64,000 nt of DNA, taken from assembly GCA_905221605.1 (NCBI GenBank), contig CAJNDS010000556.1:45001-109000 (forward strand), in the 5' to 3' direction. Both the position numbers and the translations under genes were made by a program. The stretch comes from Symbiodinium natans (Eukaryota; Sar; Dinophyceae; Suessiales; Symbiodiniaceae). Below, in pieces: positions 9,028 to 19,620 of the stretch; position 1 is the first letter of the stretch; each line of letters starts with the position of its first letter. The notes below the pieces were generated by a model, which ran no database searches, had not been told where the DNA came from, and was given only the letters and a program-made list of their open reading frames with translations.

Positions 9028-12000
9028 TCACTCCCTTCCTTTGCCCTTGGTCCTGGGAACCTTTGTCCTTGCCTTTTCGAGGAGGAGGATGATCAGGCTC
9101 AGTCGGTCTTGTTGAACCACGCCCCGATGGAGGTGCTTCAGGTTCAGCAGGACGTCGAGAACGTGTTGTGGAAGGATGTCCACCAACAATGGCGTGTGAG
9201 AGTCGTTATCTCGATCGCCAAGGAGGTAGTTTGACTGGTCGGAGTTAAGCACCCATTCACTCACACCCAGTCTGTACTCGGCCGGCTCGCCAACGATCTC
9301 GCTCCACTCATCGTCAGTGAGCGAATGGCCCCATTCGAAAATGGAGCAAACCAGCGGGTCCAATCCAGGAAAAACATTCCAATCAATCGGCGGGCAATCG
9401 CGGAACGGTTGCCCCAAAGCGTCTTCGTGTTGTTCGAGCACATAGAGGCTGTTGGCACTAACGTGCCTCACCTTTGGGCAACAAAACGGAAGAGACTGCT
9501 TTTTGTACGCCTCGAGGAAGTAGGCGATGATGGATTGGTACATTCCACCCTGGATGTCCATGGACTTCTGGTTACTGCCACCGTATCGGTAGAGAGCCAT
9601 GTTAGCATCGCCAGCCAAGATGTCCGTCTGGTAGAAAAGGCAATCAGTGACCATCGTGGCTAAAGCCTCGTGCGCCAAACTGATTTTGCTTCTGGCAATG
9701 CTGCTGGTGAGGTGGAAGACGCACACTCAAACCTATTCCTTGAGGTATAGATCGGAATTGGATCATCTTCATGAAGGCCAAAGTTGTGAACCCGAGGATC
9801 TAATATCTTATCTAAGGACAAGTCTCCAATCTCACTCAGGCTAATACTACAACCAATAAAATAATACAGCATCGCATTCATCAACTCAGTCCTGCTGGCA
9901 TCCACGAAAGCTATCCTTGAGCTCCTGTAGCTTCTCCAGCAAGGACACTTGCGTCGAACGTCGGAACGACCTGGAGATTGGTGTCCAGTGTTGAGCGATA
10001 ATCTCCAGCTCTGAAGATCACTTCATTGGCCTTATCTCTTAACCCGTATATAGAAGCCATTGACCACAAGGCATCCATCATTTGCCTCTCCACCAGATTG
10101 TACTTTGCTCCCACATGGCTGTCTGCTGGAACTCGCCAGGCCATATGCTGCAGCTTGAACAGGTTCATGTTGTTGTCTCGGATTCCTACATGGTAGATTC
10201 CAGACATGTTGTAGCCCCTTAGCTGCTTCTGGAGCGCCTCTAGCGGTGATGATCGCTCAATTTGGACTCCATCGAAGATGAACTTCTTATTATAGGCCAT
10301 CGTGTCCTCCAGGCCCAACTTGTCCTTGGTGTCGGCCATCTTGTTGAAGCTCTCATCATTCTCGCGCTCTGCTTCGGCGGTAGAGCGGATGAAGGCCTCG
10401 ATTGTTTCAGGGTCCACGGTCGTTTTGGTCTGTCCCCAGATTCCCTGGTCATAGACCTTTTCCTCGCAGAAGCGGAGGAAGATGGGCCGGGCATGGAACC
10501 TTCTGCAACGACAGGCTCCTTGCTTCGCTTCTCCGTCTCCTCTTCAGCCTTCATCTCCACTGGACTCGGCTCCTCAGGCAAGTCTGCGAGAACAGGACTG
10601 TCAGGATCTGCTTCTTGTGCCGAATTCTCCGGATGCTCCTTCTTGACTTCACCAGCCATCTCATCAAAGGATGAGTCCACTGGCTCTGCCATAGGAGCAT
10701 CGGCCGATGTCGGCTCTTCTACAGGACTCGGAACCTCTTCCACCTGACTCCTCGATGACGATGTTGTCGTAAGGCCTGGAATACATCTCCTCAAGTGCTG
10801 CCTCTCGCTTTGCTTGAAGCTCCTCATAGGAAGCCAGGTCGGCCATTGCCTTCCGGGCGAACTTCGACTTGAACTCCTTCGAGGCTGTTCCCTGGAGTTC
10901 CTTCGAAAGCTTGGAGAGCACAAGTGGCCCGTTGAAGGCAGTCCCATAGCTGTTGTCCCTCTGCTGTGGCAACGGCATACTTCCGGCGGAGATCCCGGTT
11001 GTCGACATTCTTCATCATGTAGCTGAAAAACGCCTCGCCGTAGGTCTCGCTGAGGATGGACACTAAGTAGGAAAAGTCCTCCCGGATATAGCCGAGCTCC
11101 ATCCACACATCCCTTTCCAGAAGGAAAGCATTGCGCGCGTTGAGCTTCTCGGCGAATTTGGCATCCGTCTCCTTCGGCCGTACCTTTCGTGGATCATCCT
11201 GCTTCGGCGGCGGGAAGCCCACTTGGTTGATCAAAGGACGGAGCTCGTCTCGTTCCCGACTTGCGATGTGATGGAGTTGAGAAGCGACGGGATGCCACCG
11301 GGAAGATCTTCCAGCGGAGAGGAACGACTCAAAGTCCAGGGCAGCATAGAAGATGTTCCGACCTGACTAGACAAAGTGTATGGCGTTGCGATGCCTCTGC
11401 CACCTCTCCCTGGTTGCCTCGATCCGCAGGCCCTCTTCCTTCACCGACGCGTAGTTGTAGTTGTCGGTAGCGTGGAAGATGCAGCCAAGATCCCTGCATC
11501 TTTCCAGCGAAAGCTTCGTGCCCAGGGCCAGGGGGTCCACCTGCCTAGGCAGGTGAGAGTGGCCCTGAACGGCAGAGACTCCGATGCCCCAAGTTGTCGA
11601 AGCTCAGCGACGCCGGACCGAGCCAGACCTGAAGACGGCCCTTCGTGTTAGCCACGATGAACGCGAAGAACTTCGCCGGCGCCCAGTCGAACGGCTTCAT
11701 CTTTCGATCCTGGAGCCCTTCAAACGAGAGTCCCATGCACCGTCCCAGTTCTGATGAGGAGCTGTGTCGAAGAATGCCAGACATGGCCTTGCTGCTCCGA
11801 ACGAACCAAGAGCCATGATCCCACGCCAGTTCGGAGGTGCTCTTGATTTCGTCTCGGATTTGCGCCAAGAGCTCCTTTGACAGAGCCCCCGCACAGCAGC
11901 AAAGGAACTGGTAGTTCCAGACGACAATGTCGCTGAGGAAGCGCTCATGTTGGCTGTCCTCGTACGCACAGACGTGTGAGAGAAGGGCAAGCTGTCCCTC

Positions 12001-12306
12001 CAAGACCTCCAAAACCTCCTTCTCCGCAAAAGCGAAGTACGAGGCTTGGTCCTGTTGCCTTGGGAACAGCGGAACGCACTTGGACAAGGCATTGTCAGGC
12101 CAAACTCGATCACCCTGAGCAGGGTACGCCACAGTGCCGTCATCTCCAACAACTCGGAGTACACGGCACTGGGCCCAGGAAGCGCTGTTGAGGTACAAGT
12201 CGTAGTCCGGGAAGTGCGTAGAAATGTCGGAGCGGACCTTGCATCCCATTCTTGGATGCCAGAAGACTTGCGCACCACCAGCCATGTTGCTTCCTGCCGC
12301 AGCCAT
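9028..12306 (-). pseudogene. ORF-X of element A, EEP-like endonuclease fold at the 3' end, broken
   Basis: Minus-strand coding begins at ATG 12306 and continues through at least five frames: 12306-11545, 11234-10824, about 10900-10420, 10417-9911 and 9905-9028. Residues 1-250 match the start of the B copy (EGQLALLSHV versus EGQLALLWHV; NTKGRLQ versus NSKGRFF). A central segment matches B at TYGEAFFSYM/LYGNDFFLYM. The last segment carries LAGDANM, FEWGHS and DNDSHTPLL, which correspond to GGDGNM, FEWGHS and DNDSHTPLL in B and to the GGDxN and SDHxP motifs of endonuclease/exonuclease/phosphatase enzymes. At about 9720 the reading jumps straight into SSIARS, so about 200 residues including the catalytic Glu region (LLQEN in B) are deleted. 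The product would be inactive. Confidence 0.65.
11538..11555 (-). repeat. Perfect 18-bp palindrome in ORF-X of A
   Basis: CACCTGCCTAGGCAGGTG is a perfect palindrome followed on the coding (minus) strand by GGACC. This is the same trailer seen after several hairpins in element B, but it is the only good example found in A. Confidence 0.5.
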
Positions 12307-12389
12307 GCTAGATCAGTAGTGTAGAAGTTGTGGGCTATCTCCTTTCACTAACTCTTGAACCAGCTGATTTGAGCAATGCAGGCACAAAT

Positions 12390-13140
12390 TTAAAAAGAGA
12401 CCAACAACCCTTGTTGCACACGCACTCTAATTAGACACAAGCCTCTTGCCACTGCCAAACACTCTGCCAAGCATCGGATTGTGGGCTTGATCATCGGCAA
12501 AATGAGATTTGCCTGAACACGGCCGGTAGAGCCTTTCCCTTTGCTCTTGCCTTTTCTTCGGCCCTTTGCTCCTCTCTTCATTCGTCTTCCTTGGAAACGT
12601 CTCTGGAACCACGAATAGCTCGCATCGTCGTAGACCCAGAAAGCATCCTCATCTGCTTCGAGGAAACCTTCAGTGCCATCATCCTCGTCCTCGACCCAAT
12701 ATCCTTCGCTATTGTCCAGGTAGCCCTCGTCGAGTACCAAGAAGGTTTTTCTGCCACCATGTCCGGAAGGGGCGAGGAGAGGATTGTCGAACAAAAGATT
12801 TCGAGGTAAACTTCACGTAGCTCCACAAGGCGGTAATCAGCCAAAACTCTGTTTCGATGGGCCATCAGGGAAGTCAACACCTGTCTCTGATCCTGCGTCC
12901 GGTCCGAAAGGGACACAAAAACAAGTGCCACCAAATTCGCCGCGTTGGGAATCGCTCGGGAGTGTTGTTCCCTCAGCCTCTTTGATCCTTCAGGCGATCT
13001 CTGTCAAGAAGCCTCTTGTGAATTGCTGCTTCGCAGGGCAGGTCCTTGTTTGGCTCCCTCTAGCTCTGTGATATCGCATCAGTCATCGATCGCATCTTCA
13101 TAGGCAAATCAACTACTTCGCCCATCATACGACGGCGGTA
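12390..13140 (-). pseudogene. Truncated copia gag of element A
   Basis: Minus-strand segments 12934-12578 and 12794-12390 match the gag of element B at 15480-15950: TQDQRQVLTSLMAH is shared exactly, and DNPLLAP, WVYDDASYSWFQR and the Lys-Gly tract follow in the same order. An earlier piece at about 13140-13010 reads PPSYDGRSS and CDITEL as in B. The roughly 300 residues between these pieces are deleted, and a frameshift separates the last two. The reading ends after the Lys-Gly tract without reaching the protease. It would have encoded the capsid/nucleocapsid part of the particle. Only the nucleic-acid-binding tail is still reasonably intact. Confidence 0.7.
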
Positions 13141-13212
13141 CCTTTGTGGTCACCTGCTGGAATAGACGGTGCATGGCTCTGTACCTTGGATCGAGCCCCA
13201 GAAGTTCCTCTT

Positions 13213-13283
13213 CCGGTTATCTTCACTAATGTGAGGTATACCGGAGAGGCTCCGGTCACCTTCACAAATGTGAAGCACACCGG
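13213..13283 (-). repeat. Two tandem leader hairpins of element A
   Basis: 13213-13244 and 13252-13283 are successive imperfect palindromes, each starting CCGG and ending CCGG, with arms CTTCAC/GTGAAG or GTGAGG. They lie between the primer-binding site and gag on the minus strand, where retroelements carry dimerisation/packaging structures. Element B has two hairpins at the same relative place, with different sequence. Confidence 0.55.
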
Positions 13284-13294
13284 GTATCCCGGGA

Positions 13295-13306
13295 GCTCCG
13301 CTACCA
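13295..13306 (-). promoter_or_regulatory. Primer-binding site of element A
   Basis: On the minus strand TGGTAGCGGAGC lies three bases after the CA that ends the 5' LTR. TGG at this place pairs with the CCA tail of a tRNA. The complement GCTCCGCTACCA resembles the 3' acceptor end of an initiator tRNA-Met. The site is identical in element B. Confidence 0.55.
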
Positions 13307-13309
13307 CGT

Positions 13310-13462
13310 TGAGTACAGGCCAACAAACAACACAGGAGTCTCTTTTCTACAGGCACACAGCTGTAGTCACTAGACTGCTAGAACCTTGAGCAGCAAGCAT
13401 GGAAACATGCATTGTGGCAAGTGAGACTGACAGGCACCTGGATGTGTAACATCAGTGTTTCA
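13310..13462 (-). repeat. 5' LTR of element A
   Basis: A 153-bp copy of the 8339-8489 repeat. On the minus strand it runs TGAAACACTG to CTCA, so it has TG...CA ends. Its outer end directly abuts a C tract. Confidence 0.7.
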
Positions 13463-14585
13463 CCCCCCCCCTGGCTCCCCCCCCCCTTTTTTTTCCCCTT
13501 TACACGCCCCCCCACGCCCCCCCCACCCCCCCCCACTCTTCTCTCCCCCCCCCCAAACTTTCTCTCCGCCATTGCGTGTGAGTGGAGAGACAGATGGAAG
13601 ATGGGTCGGGGATGGACTTGCTTGCTTTCCTCGCTGACCTGACCAAAACAACATATCGGAAACGCACTTTTCTACACAAAAAAAGTGCGTTTTCGAGGAC
13701 ACGTTCGAGTGCTTCAGCCACACACAAACTTTAACATCACCCCGGAAACGCACTTCTCCACATGAAAAAAGTGCATTTTCGAAGATGGGCGGCTGAGGGT
13801 TTAGGGTTTAGGACTAGGGGTTAGGGGTCATAGAATCCCGATTCCCAAAAAGGGTACGGAAAACCCACCCTAACCCCTAGACCCTCAACCCTGAATTCAA
13901 GCCCTACACCCTGAACCTTGCTTTGATTCAAGCATTCCTTCAACCCTGAACCCGAAACGGCTCCGCAGGAAGAGTTCAACGTGATCTCGCCCTTGCCCAT
14001 CGAATTCCAGCTCAAGCACAAGAATTTCCACTTTATTTACTAGGCCCCTAGACCCCCTAAACTCAGCGAACACGAACCTGCCTGATCCCGCAGCCTCCAG
14101 CATGCGAGGAAAGCAAGCGAGGCCATCTTCGAAAATGCACTTTTTTCATGTGAAACTGTGCGTTTCCGGCATGATGTTAAAGTTTGTGTGTGGCTGAAGC
14201 ACTCGAACGTGTCCTCGAAAACGCACTTTTTTTGTGTAGAAAAGTGCGTTTCCGATATGCTTTTTTTGGTCAGGTCAGCATGCGAGGAAAGCAAGCGAGC
14301 CCATCTTCGAAAATGCACTTTTTTCATGTGGAAAAGTGCGTTTCCGGGGCGATGTTAAAGTTTGTGTGTGGCTGAAGCACTCGAACGTGTCTCGAAAACG
14401 CACTTTTTTTGTGTAGAAAAGTGCGTTTCCGATATGTTTTTTTGGTCAGGTCAGCGAGGAAAGCAAGCAAGTCCATCCCCGACCCATCTTCCATCTGTCT
14501 CTCCACTCACACACAATGGCGGAGAGAAAGGTTGGGGGGGTGGGTGGGGGGGTGGGGGGGGTTGGGGGGGGGCGGGGTGGGGGGG
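13463..14585. repeat. Foldback element between A and B
   Basis: The left arm 13555-13790 and right arm 14299-14534 are reverse complements over about 236 bases with very few differences. They are flanked by C tracts on the left and G tracts on the right. The arms themselves contain small hairpins (AAACGCACTTTT...AAAAGTGCGTTT). Within the spacer, 14100-14278 is a diverged direct copy of most of 14279-14453. The structure could be a foldback transposon, or two solo ends of the same element inserted head to head. No coding potential. Confidence 0.75.
13798..13832 (+). repeat. Short interstitial telomere-like repeat
   Basis: GGGTTTAGGGTTTAGG followed by degenerate GGGGTTAGGGG. TTTAGGG is the telomere unit reported in dinoflagellates. 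Only about two exact units are present, so this may be chance. CCCTAACCC-like units follow near 13868. Confidence 0.35.
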
Positions 14586-14732
14586 TGAAATAGGCACAGG
14601 GATGCGACAGGGTTCAGTCATCATGGCATGCAGTGGCCTGTGCCCGAGGTTCTGGATCAGAGTGATACACTTAGCCAGCAGAGCCGTGCCAGCTGTACCG
14701 AGCCGGAGGCTGGTAATGTTCAGGTTTCATCA
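14586..14732 (+). repeat. 5' LTR of element B
   Basis: Runs TGAAATAG to TTTCATCA, with TG...CA ends. It shares with 28019-28176 the blocks CAGGGTTCAGTCATCATGG and GATACACTTAGCCAGCAG; the other copy has a small insertion after CAGCAG. Confidence 0.75.
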
Positions 14733-14735
14733 ACG

Positions 14736-14747
14736 TGGTAGCGGAGC
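14736..14747 (+). promoter_or_regulatory. Primer-binding site of element B
   Basis: TGGTAGCGGAGC follows the LTR after ACG, exactly as in element A. This supports the LTR boundary and a shared primer tRNA, possibly initiator tRNA-Met. Confidence 0.55.
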
Positions 14748-14765
14748 TTCCGGGAATTACCTGGA

Positions 14766-16440
14766 GTGCTCTGTACCAACAGAGGTGTGCAGGGTAATCC
14801 TTGGCACGCTCTGTTCGGACAGAGGCAGCCAGAAGCTCGAAAACCGGAAGCCGGTCCGAGCCCAATCGTAGAGCCATGGCAATACGACCAGTTCGACGAC
14901 TACGAAGAACCAGACGGAGAAGCCTTAGCTGCAGGGAACAGGTCACTGGAAGAGCTTCAGCGTCTTTCTGCCTTTCAGCAGGTGACCACCAAGGTTCCCC
15001 CATCTTATGATGGTAGAAGTAGCTGGTTTGCTTTCGAAGATGCCGTAGACGACTGGTGTGATATCACAGAACTTGAACCAGAGAAGAGAGGACCCGCATT
15101 GAGAAACAGACTTGAAGGTGAAGCTGCTATCTACAAGAGATTGCTTGATCGAGAAGCTTTAAAGAACAAGGAAGATGGAGTCAGGTACTTCAAGCGCTTC
15201 CTTAGGCCTTACTTCGTGAAGGGTGCAGCGAACGTTTTCCTCTACAGATTCCAGCAGTTCATGAACATGCATCGTGGTAGTGGTGATATGCTGAGGTGGA
15301 TGACAAGATTCCAGCTGTCCTACCAGCGCATGAACGAATCATGGATGGACACTTTTGTTCCCATAGTGAGTGAAAACGACCCCGTGGTGAGAGCCTATGT
15401 TCTAAGTCTACCTCAAGAAGAACAACAGGCAATCACTCCCGAAGAAGCACTTCGCCGAGTCAACGAACAAGGGAGAGCAACACATGGAAGAGCACTACCC
15501 ATCACAGCGAACCTCATTGCCCTGCTGTTCGTGACCCTGTCAGACCTTACCCAAGACCAAAGACAAGTTCTTACTTCTCTTATGGCGCACAAGAACAGGG
15601 CACTCACAGATTACAGAGTGGATGAATTGAGAACAGTGTATTTGGAAGTGTTTTGCACCACGAAGACCACAGTAGACAACCCTCTACTAGCACCCACAAG
15701 TGCTCCAGGAAGAAACAGTTTTATCGTCATCGATGAAGGTACCCTCGATGAGAGCCAAGGCTACTGGTGCGAGGACGAAGATGATGGCGCAGAAGGCTTC
15801 CTGGACGCCTTTGAGGATTGCTTCTGGGTCTACGACGATGAGTCTTACACGTGGTTTCAGCGGAAGTTCCAAGGTCGTAAGTTGCGACGTGGAAAAGGAA
15901 AGGGCAAGGGCCGAAAAGGAAAAGGCAAGGGCCATGGTGGCCGATGCTTTTTCAAACGCAAGAAAGGGAAGGCCCATGCCGCCGAAGACGTTAGCGCTAG
16001 CGACTGGGCATGGAACGAAGAATGGCATGATTGGAGCTATGAAGCCTGGACAGAAACTGATTGGCAAGAAGGAGCTGACGACTCCTATGCAGCCAAAGGT
16101 CGGAAAGGAAAGGGCAAAGGAAAAGGCAAGTTCTTCAAGGGAAAGGACAAGAAAGGAAAGGACGGCAAGGGCGACCATGCCAATGCCACCTCGGAAGCCC
16201 AGAGGACTGCTGCCTTGGCAGGCCCGGGTACTCCGGCCATTGCTAACGCCTTTTGGGCGCAGCACCACAGTTTTGTGTCCGAAGCGGTTTACAAGCAGGA
16301 CTCCAATGAAGAAGAAGTTTCCAAATCCTTTTTGACACACAGTCTGTCCCCTACCTCTATGGTTTTGGACATCGGTTGCACAAGGGCTATGACCTCGAGA
16401 CAAGCAGCGAAAGAGTTCATGGGATCATCCAGACAGTGGT
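14766..16440 (+). pseudogene. Copia gag and start of protease (element B)
   Basis: A long frame of about 560 residues. The gag core includes PPSYDGRSSWFAFEDAVDDW and a helical middle (GDMLRWMTRFQLSYQRMN) like the retrotransposon gag/UBN2 type. It is followed by an acidic Trp/Tyr patch (FWVYDDESYTWFQ) and two Lys-Gly tracts at 15892-15942 and 16099-16170, which presumably bind RNA in place of a CCHC knuckle. Near 16365 MVLDIGCTRAM fits the aspartic-protease active-site region, with Ile in place of the usual Ser/Thr of D-S/T-G. No in-frame ATG occurs before about 15259 (MNMHRG), although homology to gag begins further upstream. Either the start lies in a lost or spliced exon or the 5' end is mutated. 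The frame shifts near 16435. Confidence 0.8.
14769..14824 (+). repeat. Two leader hairpins of element B
   Basis: CTCTGT-ACCA-ACAGAG (14769-14784) and CTCTGT-TCGG-ACAGAG (14809-14824) are 6-bp stems with four-base loops. Each is preceded by G and followed by G, and they sit just after the primer-binding site. They have the same CTC...GAG layout as the hairpins scattered through the coding part. Confidence 0.65.
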
Positions 16441-17268
16441 TTGTGGTACGAGTTACGACCTACAAACAGTCATTTCTCTTTTGCCAACAACGAGATGGCC
16501 CAGTGCAAGGAAAAGATTGTGATCTTCATGTACGATCTTTCCTACACGATTCAGTCTACCGAATTTGTTGATCAGGGCACAGTTCCCTTCTTGATGTCGT
16601 TACCTCAGATGAGGAACCTTCGCTTCAAGATCTCGTTAGGGCCTGACGAAGCCCTTTTGTCAAGTTCAGTTCTGGGCATGAAGAACCTTCCTCTGAAGGT
16701 TGCCCGAAGCTCACACTTGATGCTCGATCTTATAGATGTAGCCTGGCATATGTGGGGAGTTCGTTTCGATGCACACAAGAAGGTGAGTTTCTTCATGACG
16801 AACGAGCACCACTTTGAGTATGGCTACAAGTTGGTCACAAAGGAATGCTCCCCTCCAGGGGAGGAATCCTCAGAAGCCTTGGTTGTGGAGGACGAATGGC
16901 ACTTGGACGAAGGCAACCATCGTCTAGTCCGACGAGTTCACCGCAAGGAAGTTCAGTCCTTTGCGCCATCAAAAGGTAATACTCCCATACCACTCGAGTA
17001 CCTCGACACGATTCGGGAGACCACCATCAACTACAAGGATGGCATGAAGGAAACAAAGAATGATGAATGGAAGGATAAGCCTCCCGTCAAGTTTCCTAAG
17101 CCATGGTTAGGTAGAACCGTTTTCAAGATTCTGCCAGGTGGCATAGAGAATCGCACCTCTGTAAAGGTGAGTACTCGGGGGAAAGGTCCCGAGGAAAGCC
17201 TGATGACGAAGTCGTCAAGGCACCTGCTAGGAAGAAGATTACAGGCAAAAAGCCAGATTCTGGCTTAA
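16441..17268 (+). pseudogene. Copia protease remainder and linker (element B)
   Basis: Continues the polyprotein in another frame. The segment from the start to about residue 90 (DQGTVPFLMSLPQMRNLRF, then SHLMLDL) resembles the second half of retropepsins in dinoflagellate copia elements. The remainder is a hydrophilic linker. A hairpin of the B family is translated at ECSPPGEESS (16847-16869). The frame ends just after a basic stretch, and the polyprotein shifts again at about 17268. Confidence 0.6.
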
Positions 17269-17703
17269 TGCCACATCCTTCGATAAAGGAAGGCTCTCCT
17301 TTAGGAGAGGGATCCTTGCGAAAAGAAGGCAGCTCTTCCCCAGAAGAGGCACCTTTACCTTTCTCTCCAGGAGAGCTCTTTGGAGATGAGGACGAAGACC
17401 CATTTCCCGAGCTGAAGGGTAAGGGTGTCGAGGCAACTCAATGGGATGATCAGTACTTCTGAAGCTCCAGTGGAGCAGCCAGAGCCGTCTCCAGAGTCTA
17501 AGGAAGACAATGCGCCTGAGGAGCGCTTCGATCCAGAACCTAGGCGTATAGCGCTACCTCTTCCCGGGCAAGAAGTTGCCGGCTCTTCTCAGGCCTTTCG
17601 ACGCATGGTTGAAAAGCTACGAAGTGATGTGGAGCTGTACAAGTTGCATGTGAAGCATTACCACATGAGTTCCGCGCAGTTTCGTAGGCGTACGTCCATG
17701 TGA
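17268..17703 (+). pseudogene. Pro/Glu-rich linker and integrase zinc region (element B)
   Basis: Two overlapping frames (17268-17462 and 17425-17703). The first is Ser/Pro/Glu-rich and consists largely of translated hairpins (GSPLGEGS, GSSSPEEAP). The second ends in LHVKHYHMSSAQFRRR, whose His residues correspond to the first half of the HHCC zinc site of integrase. A TGA at 17701 interrupts it just before GLPEEIY. Confidence 0.6.
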
Positions 17704-18619
17704 GGCCTTCCTGAAGAGATTTACGAAAAGTACGACCGCGTCGTCAAGTCATGCAGGGTTTGCGGAACAACAGTTCCGGCACCGCCGCGAGCCAGAATCG
17801 CAGGCCTTCGTGCCGCGTCGTTCGGAGATCTGATTTTTGTCGATCATGCTGAAATCAATTACGGAGCAAAGAGTTATATCACTCTTTTGATTCTCGACGG
17901 CGCGTCTAACCCGTTGGACTCGAGGTTTCCGAAACCCTTGCCGCGTTTCGGAGATGGATCGAAGAGAACAACTGTGTTCCGAAAGGAGTAGGATCAAGCC
18001 TTTTTCGCTAATAAATTAATTCCTGGCATTTTACCGCTTCCATGGGATAACACCTTATCCCTGCGGGCCGAGAACGCCGTGGCCGAACAGAGCAGAAACA
18101 GCAGTTCGTCTTTTCAAAAAGACATGGGCTAAAATGATAAAGGAAGAAGGTTTCCTTGAAAGCATCACTGTTAGGGATGCTGTGAAGAAGGTTGTTTGGG
18201 CAAGGAATTGCCAACTCACAATCTCTGGCTATTCACCGCTAGAAATAGCCACAGGGCGTAGACCGCCTGATCTGTTGGACGTCGAAACAAGTTCACCTGA
18301 ACAATTGTCAGCTTCGGCCCCTCGAGAGGACAGGACCAATCAGGAGTTGCAACGCATTGCTATGCGGGCGCATCAAGAGGCAAGACAGGCCCAGGACCTT
18401 CGAAGTGACCTGGCTCGCCGAGTCATGCCCTCAGATGGTCCTTATGTCAAGGGGGACAAGGTGTTTGTTTGGATGAAGGATGAATCTAAGATAAAGTCAG
18501 AAGGAGTATGGGTGAGAGGCAAGGTCATGGGACAGGCAGGTGCGATGGTCATTGTTCATGCACATCAAGCCATCCTTCGAGTGAATCCATCAAAGATTCG
18601 TCATGGACCCTTGGCATGA
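17704..18619 (+). pseudogene. Copia integrase catalytic core and C-terminal domain (element B)
   Basis: After the stop at 17701 the reading continues with VVKSCRVC, giving the CxxC half of the HHCC zinc site, then FGDLIFVDHAEI with the first catalytic Asp (about 17840). A second Asp is recognisable only in a shifted frame at about 17990 (GATCAAGCCTTTTTC, read DQAFF). The catalytic Glu lies in the NRAETA stretch near 18090 in yet another frame. The last intact piece (18134-18619) carries the helical end of the core (SPLEIATGRRPPDLL) and a C-terminal SH3-like segment (VKGDKVFVWMKDESKIKSEGVW). The enzyme would have inserted cDNA. Three or more frameshifts make this copy inactive. Confidence 0.75.
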
Positions 18620-19620
18620 TGTCCATATTCCTCTTGACATGGACAAGGTACCAGGAGGCTCTCCACCGGGAGAGGAACCTGGTGGTTTGTTTTGTGAATA
18701 CGAGCCACAATGTTGCGCTGAACACGAGATTTGTTATCACACGCACGGGGGAAGATTTTGTGATGTCCTTGAAATCGGCCTGTATGGCTCGGCACGGGAA
18801 CAGAATCGGAGAGCCAGTTCACGTGGAAAGTTGGCAGCCAAAGGCGATCCAGCAGAATATCGCTTCGGCATGGAAAACTCTGTTGCATGCGTCACCCACG
18901 CTTGTGGTGATCAACCCAACGATACCTGATTCACTTGTGAGAAACAAAAAGGCCATCAAGACTTACTGGCATTTTTGTGCAGAAGTCGTTAGATGGCAGG
19001 ACCAGAATCAAGGTGAAGTTGCTGTCGTGGGGTCGACAGACCAGGGATTCTTCACATCACAGGCTGCTCGTTCACTACACTGGAGAATTGGCATGTCGTC
19101 GATTTGTTTCGGTCAAGACGAGGGAGCAACTCTCATGACGAATCTAGGAAGGGATTGGTTTGAGAGATTGAAATCACTGCGAGGAGTTTTCATGAGTAGT
19201 AGCGCTTCTTTCTCTCCTAGATTTGTTGTTCTCTTGGCTGAATGTCTTCAAGGTACTGATCGTAGTGATTATCGACAAGAGAGTCTTTTCCAAGACCTCC
19301 TTGAGGATTTCGACGATGGAGATTTGTGTTCTCTGTGTTTGCGTGCTGATAGGAACAGTGAAGCCTGTTCAGCACTTCCGAGTACCTCCGAACAATTCTT
19401 TTTGAATGCTCAGAAGAATCAACTCCCTAGCGCCTTGCAGTTCATATTACCTCAAAGGTTCGTGACGAGTTCTCTTGTTCAAGGACTCAGGGCGATTGAA
19501 GGTCTTGCTCCTGGAACAGAGCTGGAGGTGAATACCTCCACCACTCAGGAGGCACAGTCGCTGAGAGGAGTCCTCAGTCAAGAACATCAGGACTTTGACG
19601 CTTCCGTATCTCGCGTTTGA
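18605..19620 (+). pseudogene. Region between integrase and RT, possibly methyltransferase-derived
   Basis: An open stretch of about 335 residues. It does not resemble integrase or RT. SPTLVVINPTIPDSL followed by a spaced WHFCAEVVRWQ, GEVAVVGS and MSSICFGQDEGATLM has the rhythm of the P-P-C / E-N-P / C-x-F/Y-G blocks of a methyltransferase-like segment reported in some dinoflagellate copia elements. The catalytic Pro-Cys is not present here, so any activity would be lost. Homology is suggested by pattern only. A hairpin of the B family lies at 18659-18674 near its beginning (GSPPGEEP in another frame). Confidence 0.4.

Larger units (their letters stand above)
8339..13462 (-). mobile_element. 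LTR retroelement A: gag fragment plus ORF-X, no pol
   Basis: Direct repeats of about 150 bp at 8339-8489 and 13310-13462 bracket a minus-strand element. Reading 5' to 3' on the minus strand, the 5' LTR starts TGAAACACTG and ends CTCA. It is followed three bases later by a primer-binding-like site (TGGTAGCGGAGC), two leader hairpins, a truncated copia gag (13140-12390), ORF-X (12306-9028) and the 3' LTR. Protease, integrase, RT and RNase H are absent, so it would depend on a helper. The PBS is identical to that of element B, and gag and ORF-X are homologous to B's, making B or a relative the natural helper. No target duplication is visible because the 5' flank is a C tract. Confidence 0.7.

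Noticed and set aside
13798-13832. True telomere or chromosome end
   Set aside because: Only about two exact TTTAGGG units, then degenerate sequence, with transposons on both sides.
14727-14762. Primer-site sequence repeated inverted at 13288-13309 as a separate palindromic gene-regulatory site
   Set aside because: Better explained by two LTR elements in opposite orientation that carry the same primer-binding region.
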